Below, piece by piece: positions 19,188 to 28,266 of a stretch of DNA of 64,000 nucleotides. The notes under the pieces are model-generated. The model saw nothing but the letters and a program-made list of their open reading frames with translations, was not told the origin of the DNA and made no database searches. The position numbers and the translations under genes were made by a program. Source of the DNA: Flavobacteriales bacterium (GTDB taxonomy: Bacteria > Bacteroidota > Bacteroidia > Flavobacteriales_F > PHOS-HE28); contig JADJDP010000046.1 of the NCBI GenBank assembly GCA_016702645.1, positions 9,741 to 73,740 on the forward strand, read 5' to 3'. The stretch's first letter is position 1; every line of letters starts with the position of its first letter.

Positions 19188-19884
19188 GGGTCAGGAACGG
19201 GTGCGCAAAGATGCCGCTTTTGCATGCGCGGGCGAACAACGGTGCATCACCACCGGTGAGCACAACGGCGCAATCGGCGGATCGGTGCATGGCCTTGTGG
19301 ATGAAGCCCTGCAACTCCCCCAGCATACCGTGATGGATCCCTGCCTGGAGCGACCCATCAGTGGAAGTTCCCCACGGGATGGGCGTCCCCTGGACTTCCA
19401 CTTCGGGCAATCGCGCGCTGTAAGCGTGCATCGCCTTGGCCCGCATACGCCCCCCCGGCGCGATCGCACCACCCACGTACGTGCCATCCTCATCCACCAG
19501 GTCATAGGTGATGCACGTGCCCATGTCCACCGCCAGCACGGCACGCCTTGGGAACATCGCCGCCGCACCAACCGCGTTCGCAAGACGATCCACACCCAAT
19601 GTGTGCAAAGTGGTGTATGCCGAACGCAGCGGTGTTGCAGTGGTCCCCGAGATCACCATGGTTGGCGCCAGGGACCGCAGGTGTTCGAGCAATGGTTCAT
19701 CAGGGGTGGAAACAGAACCCACTGCGATGCGTGAAGGGCGCGTGCTTCCGAGTGCGCCAACAACGGCGGCCAAGTTCCCCGTAGTGGCCGTTCTCCGCTC
19801 CAGGATGCGATCGCCTTGAAAGACCGCGAACTTCGTGAGCGTGTTGCCCACATCGAGCACTAGGTCCAGCGCGCTGCTATCCAT
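19117..19884 (-). CDS. coaX: Type III pantothenate kinase
   Basis: 255 residues. It phosphorylates pantothenate in the first step of CoA synthesis. ASKHA-fold motifs are present: LVLDVGNTLTKFAVF (phosphate-1, about 8-22), GVDRLANAVGAAAMFP (about 95-110), and VDMGTCITYDLVDEDGTYVGGAIAPG (about 118-143), with VVLTGGDAPLFA near the end. Type III enzymes need a monovalent cation and are not inhibited by CoA. It leads the coaX-OMP-lptC operon. The start at 19884 is supported by the immediate phosphate-1 motif. Confidence 0.95.
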   Translation of the reverse strand: MDSSALDLVLDVGNTLTKFAVFQGDRILERRTATTGNLAAVVGALGSTRPSRIAVGSVSTPDEPLLEHLRSLAPTMVISGTTATPLRSAYTTLHTLGVDRLANAVGAAAMFPRRAVLAVDMGTCITYDLVDEDGTYVGGAIAPGGRMRAKAMHAYSARLPEVEVQGTPIPWGTSTDGSLQAGIHHGMLGELQGFIHKAMHRSADCAVVLTGGDAPLFARACKSGIFAHPFLTLEGLRRILHHHAAGPCPLVGPPA

Positions 19885-19900
19885 GGTATGCCTCCAGTTC

Positions 19901-19908
19901 TATATTTG
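19901..19908 (+). promoter_or_regulatory. -7 box (TATATTTG), likely promoter of tRNA-Phe
   Basis: An exact TAnnTTTG match lies 49 bp upstream of the mature tRNA 5' end, which would give a 5' leader of about 40 nt for RNase P. No clear -33 TTG was found. Confidence 0.5.
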
Positions 19909-19956
19909 CCAGCCTTTTCCGCGGAGTACCAGCTTGGATCAGGAGTTTAAGATAAC

Positions 19957-20029
19957 GGTGCCTTAGCTCAGCTGGTAGAGCAACGGATTGAAAATCCGTG
20001 TGTCCCCAGTTCGATTCTGGGAGGCACCA
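19957..20029 (+). tRNA. tRNA-Phe (GAA anticodon)
   Basis: 73 nt fold into a full cloverleaf: acceptor GGTGCCT/AGGCACC, D arm GCTC...GAGC with AGCTGGTA loop, anticodon stem around ATTGAAAATC with anticodon GAA, and T arm CCCAG-TTCGATT-CTGGG. The discriminator is A and the 3' CCA is not encoded. A terminator hairpin follows 4 bp later, so it is a single-tRNA unit. Confidence 0.97.
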
Positions 20030-20032
20030 CAG

Positions 20033-20063
20033 AGAACCCCGGCTTCGGTCGGGGTTCTTGTTT
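20033..20063 (+). terminator. Rho-independent terminator after tRNA-Phe
   Basis: AGAACCCCG (20033-20041) pairs with CGGGGTTCT (20050-20058) around an 8-nt loop, followed by TGTTTT. A perfect 9-bp stem with a T-rich tail. Confidence 0.88.
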
Positions 20064-20073
20064 TCCATGCCCT

Positions 20074-20658
20074 TCAGTGTGACGCGAGCCAAGCCTTCAC
20101 TTGCAACAGGTGCTTCTGTTTCAGCGGCTCCCGTTGCGTCTTGTTGGTGACGGTGAAGTAACTGTGGCGTTCCAAGAAGCGCTCCTGTAGTTCGTTCCAA
20201 TCACGCTCGTTCTTCAGCACACCATAGGTGCGCATTTCCTCGAAGAGGAAGGCACCGATGCGGTCGAAGTCGCCACGGCCCAAGTAGTCCAGATCGGCAT
20301 CGCACAACACCCGCGCGAGCTTGTTGCGTGGGCGCTGTGGAATGCGCGTGGCCATGATCATGTCGCAAACCAGTTCCACCTGCCGCGCATTGAAGCCATA
20401 ACCCGGAAGCACCTGCCGAACGATCCGGCAACTACCCTCCTCGTGATCGTTGTCCTGTTCGAGGAAGCCGGCGTCGTGATAGAGCGCCGCGATCTTCAAC
20501 AGAACCAAGCCCTCCCCCGTGATGCCCTCGTGCTCCGCAATACCGATGGCACTGGCGTAAACATCAAGCGTGTGCTCCAGACTATGGTACGTCCGTTTCG
20601 CCGGGAGTTCGTCCCTGAGCCTTGCCAGGATGTATGCTTTGGCGCTTTGTGCGTCCAT
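20074..20658 (-). CDS. HD-domain phosphohydrolase-like protein
   Basis: 194 residues. HD-superfamily metal ligands are visible: YHSLEHTLDVY (H...H), LYHDAGFLEQDNDHEE (HD, about 82-83), and LCDADLDYLGRGDF (D, about 140), matching the H-HD-D pattern. Such proteins hydrolyse phosphate esters or nucleotides; close relatives are annotated only as HD domain proteins, and the substrate is unknown. The start at 20658 is chosen because the next in-frame ATG upstream (20718) would overlap the divergent kinase start. Only 58 bp separate the two start codons. Confidence 0.82.
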   Translation of the reverse strand: MDAQSAKAYILARLRDELPAKRTYHSLEHTLDVYASAIGIAEHEGITGEGLVLLKIAALYHDAGFLEQDNDHEEGSCRIVRQVLPGYGFNARQVELVCDMIMATRIPQRPRNKLARVLCDADLDYLGRGDFDRIGAFLFEEMRTYGVLKNERDWNELQERFLERHSYFTVTNKTQREPLKQKHLLQVKAWLASH

Positions 20659-20716
20659 GATGCGATGGCCGGGCAAGATAGCAACGCCCCGGCCAGTGGA
20701 ACTAACTTCGTCGATC

Positions 20717-21670
20717 ATGAAAGGCCCTTCATCCCGCAGAACGCTGTGGTTGTTCGCTGCCTTGGCAGCCTACATAGCCGCGCAGTTCATTTGGTGGGCT
20801 GTTCTCCTTCTTCGGCGCGATGCGGAGATAGACAAGCTCCGATCCCAGTTGTCCAACTATACCGGAGTTGGAAGCACGGCGATGGACCCTTCCCGGCGGC
20901 TGCTCATGGTGGGTGGAGAAGCTGGCGTGTTCCTCTTGCTCCTTTTCCTCTTCCTGCTCTTCATGTACCGGGCAGTTCGCCGGGAATTGCGTGCGGCTTC
21001 GGCGCAGCGCAACTTCCTGTTGGCTGTGACGCATGAGCTCCGCACACCCATCGCCGCGATCAAATTGCAATTGCAGACCCTCGCTCGCCCGAACCTTGCC
21101 CTGGACCAACGCGACAGCTTGAGACAGGGGGCCACGGACGAAGCCGACCGCCTCGCGCTGCTGACCGAAAAGGTCCTGCTAGCAACTTCCGCCGAAGAAG
21201 GGTCCATCACCCTTCACACCCAGGAACTGGATGTGATGGAAGCGATGCGCTCGGTTACCGAACGGGCGAGGGCGACCAGCGCACGGTCGCACCTTATTGT
21301 CCTGAACGGGCCGGAACAACTCATCACACGAAGCGATGCGCATGCCTTGCGCAGTGTGGCGGAGAACCTGATCGAGAACGCGACCAAGTACGCCCCATCG
21401 GGCACCACCATCAGCCTGGAGGTGAAAGCCGGCAACAACGGCTGGCGCTTGCTGGTGATGGACGAAGGGCCTGGCGTGGCGGAAGAGGAGCGTGAGCGCA
21501 TCTTCGAACGATTCTATCGCGCGGGGTCGGAGGAAACGCGCACAGCCAAAGGCACCGGGCTTGGTTTGTACATCGTTCAGCGTTTGGTGCAACGCCTTGG
21601 CGGCACCGTGGAGGTCCGGGGGCGCCGACCACAGGGGGCTATCTTCGCCGTCTCATTCCCGCATCGTTGA
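20717..21670 (+). CDS. Membrane sensor histidine kinase (orphan)
   Basis: 317 residues. Two membrane helices (about 9-33 and 64-84) bracket a short periplasmic loop of roughly 30 residues. Then come HisKA with phosphoacceptor H106 in AVTHELRTP, and HATPase_c with N box ENLIENATKYAP, G1 DEGPGVAEEE, F box RIFERFYR and G2 GTGLGLYIV. The small loop implies it senses a membrane or intramembrane signal rather than a bound ligand. No response regulator is adjacent, so the partner is elsewhere. Its TGA overlaps the gpmI ATG (TGATG), an unusual coupling of a kinase to a glycolytic enzyme. Confidence 0.9.
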   Translation: MKGPSSRRTLWLFAALAAYIAAQFIWWAVLLLRRDAEIDKLRSQLSNYTGVGSTAMDPSRRLLMVGGEAGVFLLLLFLFLLFMYRAVRRELRAASAQRNFLLAVTHELRTPIAAIKLQLQTLARPNLALDQRDSLRQGATDEADRLALLTEKVLLATSAEEGSITLHTQELDVMEAMRSVTERARATSARSHLIVLNGPEQLITRSDAHALRSVAENLIENATKYAPSGTTISLEVKAGNNGWRLLVMDEGPGVAEEERERIFERFYRAGSEETRTAKGTGLGLYIVQRLVQRLGGTVEVRGRRPQGAIFAVSFPHR

Positions 21671-23190
21671 TGGCTCGTGGCAAAGTTGTTCTGATCATCA
21701 TGGATGGATGGGGCCTCGGTGCAGGTGATACCACCGATGCGATCGCTCAAGCGAACACGCCGTACATCGATTCCCTGTACGCTTCCGTTCCGAACGCACA
21801 GTTGCTCACCGATGGAGAGCACGTTGGGCTCCCACCGGGCCAGATGGGCAACAGCGAAGTTGGACATCTGAACATCGGGGCAGGCCGGGTGGTTTACCAG
21901 GATCTCGTACGTATCGATCGTGCGATCGCCGATGGCGGTCTGGGATCCTCCCTGGAACTGAAGGCCGCTTTCGAAGCGGCACGTGGCAAACGTCTGCACC
22001 TGATGGGGCTGCTCAGCGATGGCGGGGTGCATTCCATGCGCACGCACGCCGAAGCGCTCTGCCACCTGGCTGCTCGCGCAGGTTTGACCGAAGTGTTCCT
22101 GCACGCGTTCACCGATGGCCGTGATGCCGACCCTCGAAGCGGCCGTGGATATATGCAACGCTTCCTGGAAAATGTCCACGGTACGCCGGTGCGCATTGCC
22201 AGCGTGTGCGGGCGGTATTATGCCATGGACCGCGACAAACGATGGGAGCGTGTGCAACGCGCCTACCACCTGCTCGTGCATGGCAAGGGCGTACCGATCA
22301 CCGATCCGATGCACGCCTTCGAGGCGAGCTACTCAGCGAACAAGACCGATGAGTTCATCGAGCCGCACATCGTGGTTGACGCGCACGGAGCACCCTTGGC
22401 CACCATCCGCCCCGGTGACGTGGTCATTTGCTTCAACTTCCGGACGGACCGCTGCCGCGAGATCACCCAGGCCCTCACCCAACAGGCGTTTCCGGACCAC
22501 GGCATGCAGCCATTGCCACTCCACTATGTGACGATGACCGAGTACGATGCCACCTATCGCGATGTGCAGGTGCTCTTCCGAAAGGACGACCTGGCCATGA
22601 CCTTGGGGGAGGTTGTTGAACGCGAAGGGGGAACGCAGATCCGCATCGCGGAAACGGAGAAGTACCCGCACGTCACCTTCTTCTTCAGCGGCGGAAGGGA
22701 GAAGCCCTTCGAGGGTGAATCGCGCATCATGCTTCCATCCCCGAAAGTGGCGACCTACGACCTGCAACCGGAGATGAGCGCGCAAGGGATCGTGGACGCC
22801 ATCGTGCCGGAACTGAACGAACGAACGACGGACCTTGTCGTGCTCAATTTCGCCAACCCCGACATGGTGGGGCACACCGGTGTCTTCAGCGCGGTGGTGA
22901 AAGCGGTGGAAACAACCGATTCCTGCACACGACAGGTGGCAACGGCAGCAAGAGCGAACGGTTACGCGGTGGTGATCATCGCCGACCACGGGAATGCGGA
23001 CAAAGCGCTGAACCCCGATGGATCACCAAACACCGCGCACAGCACCAACCCGGTACCCGTGTTCGTACTTGCGGACGGGAACTTCCGCGTGCGCAATGGC
23101 GTGCTGGCCAATGTGGCCCCGACCATCCTGGAACTGATGGGAATGGAAAAGCCCGCCGAAATGACGGGCTCTTCGTTGATCGTTCGTTGA
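21670..23190 (+). CDS. gpmI: 2,3-bisphosphoglycerate-independent phosphoglycerate mutase
   Basis: 506 residues, the normal length. It interconverts 3- and 2-phosphoglycerate. The alkaline-phosphatase-like catalytic site is intact: VVLIIMDGWGLG (metal Asp12), GQMGNSEVGHLNIGAG with catalytic Ser62, HAFTDGRDADPRSG, SVCGRYYAMDRD, CFNFRTDR, NPDMVGHTG, and ADHGNADKA for the second metal set. ATG at 21670 overlaps the kinase stop; an in-frame TTG one codon earlier is not needed. The 3' end contains the terminator of the convergent T9SS gene. Confidence 0.96.
   Translation: MARGKVVLIIMDGWGLGAGDTTDAIAQANTPYIDSLYASVPNAQLLTDGEHVGLPPGQMGNSEVGHLNIGAGRVVYQDLVRIDRAIADGGLGSSLELKAAFEAARGKRLHLMGLLSDGGVHSMRTHAEALCHLAARAGLTEVFLHAFTDGRDADPRSGRGYMQRFLENVHGTPVRIASVCGRYYAMDRDKRWERVQRAYHLLVHGKGVPITDPMHAFEASYSANKTDEFIEPHIVVDAHGAPLATIRPGDVVICFNFRTDRCREITQALTQQAFPDHGMQPLPLHYVTMTEYDATYRDVQVLFRKDDLAMTLGEVVEREGGTQIRIAETEKYPHVTFFFSGGREKPFEGESRIMLPSPKVATYDLQPEMSAQGIVDAIVPELNERTTDLVVLNFANPDMVGHTGVFSAVVKAVETTDSCTRQVATAARANGYAVVIIADHGNADKALNPDGSPNTAHSTNPVPVFVLADGNFRVRNGVLANVAPTILELMGMEKPAEMTGSSLIVR
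23147..23170 (-). terminator. Terminator for the T9SS protein operon, inside the gpmI 3' end
   Basis: Read on the minus strand, AGCCCG and CGGGCT form a 6-bp stem with a 9-nt loop followed by TTTT, 24 bp after the stop of the gene ending at 23194. It lies within the last codons of gpmI. Confidence 0.5.
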
Positions 23191-23193
23191 GGT

Positions 23194-25419
23194 CTACCAG
23201 CCGTTGCGCAGGATCGTGAGCGAGCCCGTGTAGGTGCGGTCGTTCCTCGTGAGCACCACTTCGTAGTAGTACGTTCCGTCGGGAAGATCACCACCGTCCC
23301 ACTGGTTGCTGTAGTTGCTCACTTCGTACACCTTCTGCCCCCAGCGGTTGAAGATCGCCAGCGTGTTGCTCGAATAGGTGATCCCTTCGATCTCGAACTT
23401 GTCGTTGTACCCATCACCGTTCGGGGTGATCACGTTGGGGATGATCACATCACATTCCACCGTGATGATGGCCTGATCGGAGACCGAGCGGCCGCACTCG
23501 TCCGTGGCGGTCACCGTGTAGGTGCCCGGCACCTGCATGGTCACGTAGGCGGAAGGTCCCTGATCACCCGTGGACCACGAAAAGCTCAGTTGCCCCACAC
23601 CTCCACTTGCAACGGCCGTGAGCAACATGCTGTCCGGCTGGCACTCGATGATGAAATCCTCCGTGGAGAGTTGGATCGGGGGTGCGTCCACGATGGTGAT
23701 CGTCACACTGTCCGATACCGTGCGACCACAATCATCGGTGAAGGTGGCGATGATCGTCACCGTCTCGCCATCATCCGGGATCCCGTCCTCGAGCGGATCG
23801 AACGAGGTGACCGTATTGAGCACGTCCTCGGGTATGGTGATGGTCGTTGGCACATTGAAGTCCTGTCCGTTCTGGGCCGCACCGTTGAAGGTGATGGAGA
23901 GATCGACCGGACCCGGCACTCCTTGCGGCCGGATGATGTTGAACGAGGTGCTCTGGCAGGCCTCCATCACCGTGCCCGGGCCGAGCAACTCCATGTTGAT
24001 CGGTGGCAGCGGCTCCAACTCCACGAAGAACTGCGCGATCGATGTGGTACCACAATCGTCCGTGACCGTGGCAGTATAGACCGTGTTGGCAATGGGCGAA
24101 ACCGTCACGCTCGGTCCGGGAGGTAAGCCGTTGTTCCAAGCAATGGTGTATGGCGGATAGCCACCGGATACCGTGGGTGTGAGTGTCGCACTGCCCAAAC
24201 ACGGTATCACCTCGGTACCTCCCACGATCACCAATTGCGGCGAGGATTCGATGTAGAAAATGAACTCGTTCGAAACCGTGGTACCCGCACAAGGCGACTC
24301 GGAAACGAGCGTGAGGATCACCGTCTCCTGACCATCGGGATCGATCGGGCAATTGAACGTGAAGGACTGGATGGTATCACCGGGATAGAACACCAACGAA
24401 TCAGGGAACGGCGGCACATAGTCAATGCCAGCTGTGGCCGTACCGCCGACGGTGATGTACACCACACTGGTGTCATCACCGGCACCGGTCTGAATGAAGT
24501 CGATGGTTACGGGATAGCAGCTCTCCAGGATCGTGTTGTTGCCAACAATACCCGGACCCGGTGTGAGCGTGGGTATGAACGGAGTTCTGGTGAAGCGGCT
24601 CGACTCCAGGAACACGGCGGAATCGAACGCGGTATCACCGCCATCAGCGATAGCGAGTTTGATGTGGTACTGTTGATTGCATTCCACCTGGGCCTGCGCA
24701 ATGAACACCACCGTCTGTCCATCGAACTGGATCACCTGGCTACCGGTATTGTCCTGGTAGAAAACGTTGTTCGCAGGCCAGTTGGGGTCCAATGCGGTAC
24801 AATTCGCCGCTTGTCCATTGGCACCGGAGACACCGGGGTTCACGGTGTTGATGGAGATGGGAACAATGCCCCCCGGGACCAGTGCAAGGTTCGTTGCATT
24901 GTTCTGGAACGGGCCGGTGATGCCGGGGCCGCTGAGGAAGAAGCCGAACACATCGTTCACCGTACCGCACACATACTCAGGATATTCTTCCGATGCGAAC
25001 ACGAACCGGAACGAAATGGAATCACCCGAAGGGATGAAATCGAACTCCAGGATCGCAGCATCATTGGTTGTTACGCCGCTCAGCGTGGTAAGGTCCGGAT
25101 CCCCGAAACCGAAGTTGCCGCCACCCATGCCCGTACCCGTTCCATTGTTAGGTCCGAGTGCCACCTGCACGTTACCTGTCGCGAGGATCACCCCGTTGGG
25201 TATCCCGATCCCGGCAGCGGTCCCATCGAAGGTTCCAGCCTGTTCGTTGATCGTGGTCGGAGCCCCCCCGTTGAACGTGATATTGCTCACGGTAACACCG
25301 GTTCCGAGCAGCACGTTCTGCACCAGTTCTTCGGGTGTGAGCGTGTTGCCTACAACGAGTTGACCGCGCATCAGCAGCGGCGCCAGGGCCAGCGACCCAA
25401 GGATCAAGATCTTCTTCAT
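23194..25419 (-). CDS. Choice-of-anchor-L secreted protein with T9SS type B sorting domain
   Basis: 741 residues. It has a signal peptide (KKILILGSLALAPLLMRGQ), a choice-of-anchor L domain (about 20-260; INEQAGTFDGTAAGIGIPNGVILATG, MGGGNFGFGDPDL, SFRFVFASEEYPEYVCGTVNDVFGFFLSG), several Ig-like/PKD-like beta-sandwiches, and a gliding-motility-type C-terminal domain (NVITPNGDGYND, IFNRWGQKVYE, WDGGDLPDGTYYYEVVL). That domain directs export by the type IX secretion system and surface attachment. It is a tandem paralogue of the next gene upstream, 18 bp away. Its function is probably surface or adhesin-like; no enzymatic motif is seen. Confidence 0.88.
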   Translation of the reverse strand: MKKILILGSLALAPLLMRGQLVVGNTLTPEELVQNVLLGTGVTVSNITFNGGAPTTINEQAGTFDGTAAGIGIPNGVILATGNVQVALGPNNGTGTGMGGGNFGFGDPDLTTLSGVTTNDAAILEFDFIPSGDSISFRFVFASEEYPEYVCGTVNDVFGFFLSGPGITGPFQNNATNLALVPGGIVPISINTVNPGVSGANGQAANCTALDPNWPANNVFYQDNTGSQVIQFDGQTVVFIAQAQVECNQQYHIKLAIADGGDTAFDSAVFLESSRFTRTPFIPTLTPGPGIVGNNTILESCYPVTIDFIQTGAGDDTSVVYITVGGTATAGIDYVPPFPDSLVFYPGDTIQSFTFNCPIDPDGQETVILTLVSESPCAGTTVSNEFIFYIESSPQLVIVGGTEVIPCLGSATLTPTVSGGYPPYTIAWNNGLPPGPSVTVSPIANTVYTATVTDDCGTTSIAQFFVELEPLPPINMELLGPGTVMEACQSTSFNIIRPQGVPGPVDLSITFNGAAQNGQDFNVPTTITIPEDVLNTVTSFDPLEDGIPDDGETVTIIATFTDDCGRTVSDSVTITIVDAPPIQLSTEDFIIECQPDSMLLTAVASGGVGQLSFSWSTGDQGPSAYVTMQVPGTYTVTATDECGRSVSDQAIITVECDVIIPNVITPNGDGYNDKFEIEGITYSSNTLAIFNRWGQKVYEVSNYSNQWDGGDLPDGTYYYEVVLTRNDRTYTGSLTILRNGW

Positions 25420-25437
25420 ATCAATGCTGTGCGTTGA

Positions 25438-28116
25438 TCATTCTTGCGTGCCGCGCAGGAGGGTAACATGACCGATCCCTTCCGTGGATGGGAAATAGTG
25501 GCCCACTGCCCGGTAGGTGTAAACATACACACCGGTCATTGCATCACCCGATCCGTTCACGCTTCCATCCCACATGACCGTCGGGTCCTTTGTGGTGAAC
25601 ACCTGTTCACCCCAGCGATCGAAAACGGTCATCTCGAACTCCTCGATGTAGTGCCCATAAGGACCGAAGAAGTCGTTGCGCGTATCCCCATCGGGCGTGA
25701 AGGCATTCGGGAAGTAGATGTGTGCGGGCGGCTTCAACAGAACGGAATCCATTCCCTGGCAGCCGTTCGGGGTCACGATCTTCAGCGTCACCCAATGCTC
25801 CTCCAGGTCCAAGTAACTGTGGTACACTTCATCCAAGCGATAGCGCGTGCCATCGCCCATGTCCCATACCCAGTTCATGGCGTAGGGCAGCGTGGCGGCT
25901 TGCAGGTACCAGTCGTCCTGCCCCCGGTTGGTGACTTCAATGTCCGTGAACACATGCTCCACACTGATCTCCACATCCTCCGTCAGTTCCTCGCCGCACT
26001 GGTCGGTCACTTTCACCACGTACTCCGTGTCCTCGTTCGGGGCCACCCAATAGAGCGGATCGCTCAGGCTATCGGGGCCTTGCCACAGGATGTGGTAATA
26101 ACCCGATCCGCCGGTGACCAAAGCCAGCAGTTCGGTGCTATCGCCCGCGCATAGGACATGGTCGGCGGGCAATGTGAGCCGGAACTCCTCGTAATGTGGG
26201 ATAAAGGTGGTCACCGTTGCGCTCCCCACATAGTTGCACTGATCTTCCACCGTGATGGTGTAGGTGTGATCCGCGGGTACGTTCACCACCAGCGAATACG
26301 CCGTGCTGATCACCGTACCTGCTTGATCCGTCCACGTCAATTGGTACACACCGTTGCCCCCAGTTATGCCCACGACTTCGATCACCGTGGTATCACCTGT
26401 GCAGATCACGGTGGTATCGCCACCGGTGGTGATCTCGATCGGCGGCAGGGGTACCGTGGTCACGAGCACACTGTCCTGCACGCTCGTGCCGCACCCCTCC
26501 GTAACGGTGACCACGTAGTAAAGCGGAGGTCCGGCCGGAACGGTGATGCTGGGCGTATTGCCCGGGTTCACCGGCGCTCCGTTCACCGACCAGGAGTAGC
26601 TGTAGGTATTGTCTCCGCCCGTAGCGCTCGTAACAGCGATGGGACCGGTCGCCAGACAGTCGATCGCGGTAGGGGGATCCACCGTGATGTCCAGCGGCGG
26701 ATAGACCGGCAACGTGACGGTGAAGTCAGCAGTCACTGGGATGACCTCACATGCATCGCTGACCGTGACGGAGTAGGTTGTGGTAACGGATGGTCCAACG
26801 GTGATATCGGGGGTCGTTTCTCCCGTGCTCCACAAATACTGGTACTGCCCGATGCCACCGGTGACCACCGGGGCAAGCAAGTGTGTTTGCCCACAGATCC
26901 CGTTGTAATCAGCCGTCTGCACATCCAATGGTGGAGGGCTGTCGATGTTGAAGGTGAACTCGGTCTGGACCACGACACCAGCACATTCGATGAGCTGCTC
27001 GATGGTAATGATGATCGTCTCCGGACCATCGGCATCCACCGGGACGGTCAGCATCACGCTGGTGGTCTCCAACCCTGCTGGGAAGATCAACTGTGCAGGA
27101 AGCGCGGGCGAGTAATCAACGCCTGCAGTGGCCGTTCCGGTGATGATGATGTCCACCGTATCCACAACGGTGGTATCACCCAGCCGGGTGAAAATGATCT
27201 CAACCGGGCTGCAGCCTTCAAGCATCGTCGTCCCGTTCACCCCAGTACCGTTGGCAAGTGTGGGTACCACCTGGCCGGTACTAGTGAAGCTGCCGGCTTC
27301 GAGGAACACCCCGCTGTCGAAGGCGGTGTCGCCACCATCGGCTATCGCGAGTTTGATATGGTACTCCACACCGCACTCCACCAAAGCGAAGGCCGTAAGC
27401 ACCACGGTAAGCCCATCGTACTCGATGGTCGCGCCGCCCGCGTTCGAGAGGTAGTAAATGTTGTTCGCTGTCCAGTTGGGATCCAGATCGGAGCAATTGC
27501 TGGCTATGCCATTGGAGCCAACTGTGCCGTTGTTCACCGTATTGATCGAAACCGGAACCGTGGTTCCGGGGACCAAGGCGAGGTTGATGGCGTTGTTCTG
27601 GTAAGGACCGCTGATACCCGGACCGCTCAAGAAAAAGCCAAAGGCATCGTTCACCGACCCGCAGACGTACTCATCATATTCCTCCGAGCTGAAGACATAG
27701 CGGAACTTCAGCGAATCGCCGGTGGGAATGAAGTCGAATTCCAGGATGGCCGCGTCGTTGGAGGAAACCCCGCTCAACAACTCAAGGTCCGGGTCCCCAA
27801 AACCAAAATTGCCACCACCCATGCCTGAACCACCACCGATGTTGGGTCCCGGCGCCACGTTGATGTCACCGGTCCCCATGAGCACCCCCGAGGCCAATCC
27901 CACATTGGAAGCCGAGCCATCGAAGGTCCCGATCTGCTCGTTCAGGATATTGCCCGCAGCACCGTTGAAGAACACATTGGAAGCCGTGACCCCACCACCC
28001 AACAGCACGTTCTGCACCAATTGCGAGGGAACCAAGGTGCTACCTACGACCAATTGGGCCTGTGCGGACGAACAGCCAAGGGCCAGCACTGCGAGGGCGG
28101 AATAGCGTGAAATCAT
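25438..28116 (-). CDS. Choice-of-anchor-L secreted protein with T9SS type B sorting domain (longer paralogue)
   Basis: 892 residues from the ATG at 28116, which precedes a signal peptide (SALAVLALGCSSAQAQ); a longer open frame reaches upstream but overlaps the M20 peptidase on the other strand. The N-terminal about 270 residues closely match the neighbouring protein (NEQIGTFDGSASNVGLASGVLMGTG, SEEYDEYVCGSVNDAFGFFLSG). About six Ig/PKD-like repeats follow, then a PKD-type WVWDMGDGTRY segment and the T9SS type B domain (FPNAFTPDGDTRNDFFGP, VFDRWGEQVF, MWDGSVNGSGDAMTGVYVYTYRA). The extra length over its paralogue is in the Ig-like repeat array. Probably a surface protein. Confidence 0.88.
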   Translation of the reverse strand: MISRYSALAVLALGCSSAQAQLVVGSTLVPSQLVQNVLLGGGVTASNVFFNGAAGNILNEQIGTFDGSASNVGLASGVLMGTGDINVAPGPNIGGGSGMGGGNFGFGDPDLELLSGVSSNDAAILEFDFIPTGDSLKFRYVFSSEEYDEYVCGSVNDAFGFFLSGPGISGPYQNNAINLALVPGTTVPVSINTVNNGTVGSNGIASNCSDLDPNWTANNIYYLSNAGGATIEYDGLTVVLTAFALVECGVEYHIKLAIADGGDTAFDSGVFLEAGSFTSTGQVVPTLANGTGVNGTTMLEGCSPVEIIFTRLGDTTVVDTVDIIITGTATAGVDYSPALPAQLIFPAGLETTSVMLTVPVDADGPETIIITIEQLIECAGVVVQTEFTFNIDSPPPLDVQTADYNGICGQTHLLAPVVTGGIGQYQYLWSTGETTPDITVGPSVTTTYSVTVSDACEVIPVTADFTVTLPVYPPLDITVDPPTAIDCLATGPIAVTSATGGDNTYSYSWSVNGAPVNPGNTPSITVPAGPPLYYVVTVTEGCGTSVQDSVLVTTVPLPPIEITTGGDTTVICTGDTTVIEVVGITGGNGVYQLTWTDQAGTVISTAYSLVVNVPADHTYTITVEDQCNYVGSATVTTFIPHYEEFRLTLPADHVLCAGDSTELLALVTGGSGYYHILWQGPDSLSDPLYWVAPNEDTEYVVKVTDQCGEELTEDVEISVEHVFTDIEVTNRGQDDWYLQAATLPYAMNWVWDMGDGTRYRLDEVYHSYLDLEEHWVTLKIVTPNGCQGMDSVLLKPPAHIYFPNAFTPDGDTRNDFFGPYGHYIEEFEMTVFDRWGEQVFTTKDPTVMWDGSVNGSGDAMTGVYVYTYRAVGHYFPSTEGIGHVTLLRGTQE

Positions 28117-28211
28117 GACGGATCCGGGGGTGGTTCGGTGAGGAAAAGTAAGCCTTGCGGCTGAATCCTTTGACCATGCCCCAAAGCCAAAGGTTGCCCG
28201 GGGGACCCGCC

Positions 28212-28219
28212 TATCTTTG
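28212..28219 (+). promoter_or_regulatory. -7 box (TATCTTTG) before the M20 dipeptidase
   Basis: An exact TAnnTTTG match 48 bp before the GTG start, with a TTG at 28194-28196 (15-bp spacing, a little short of the usual 17-19). The 150-bp gap is shared with the divergent T9SS gene; no -7 box was found for that side. Confidence 0.5.
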
Positions 28220-28266
28220 GCCGGTCCGAAAAACCGCAGGAAACACCACCAAATCCTCCCCCTCCC

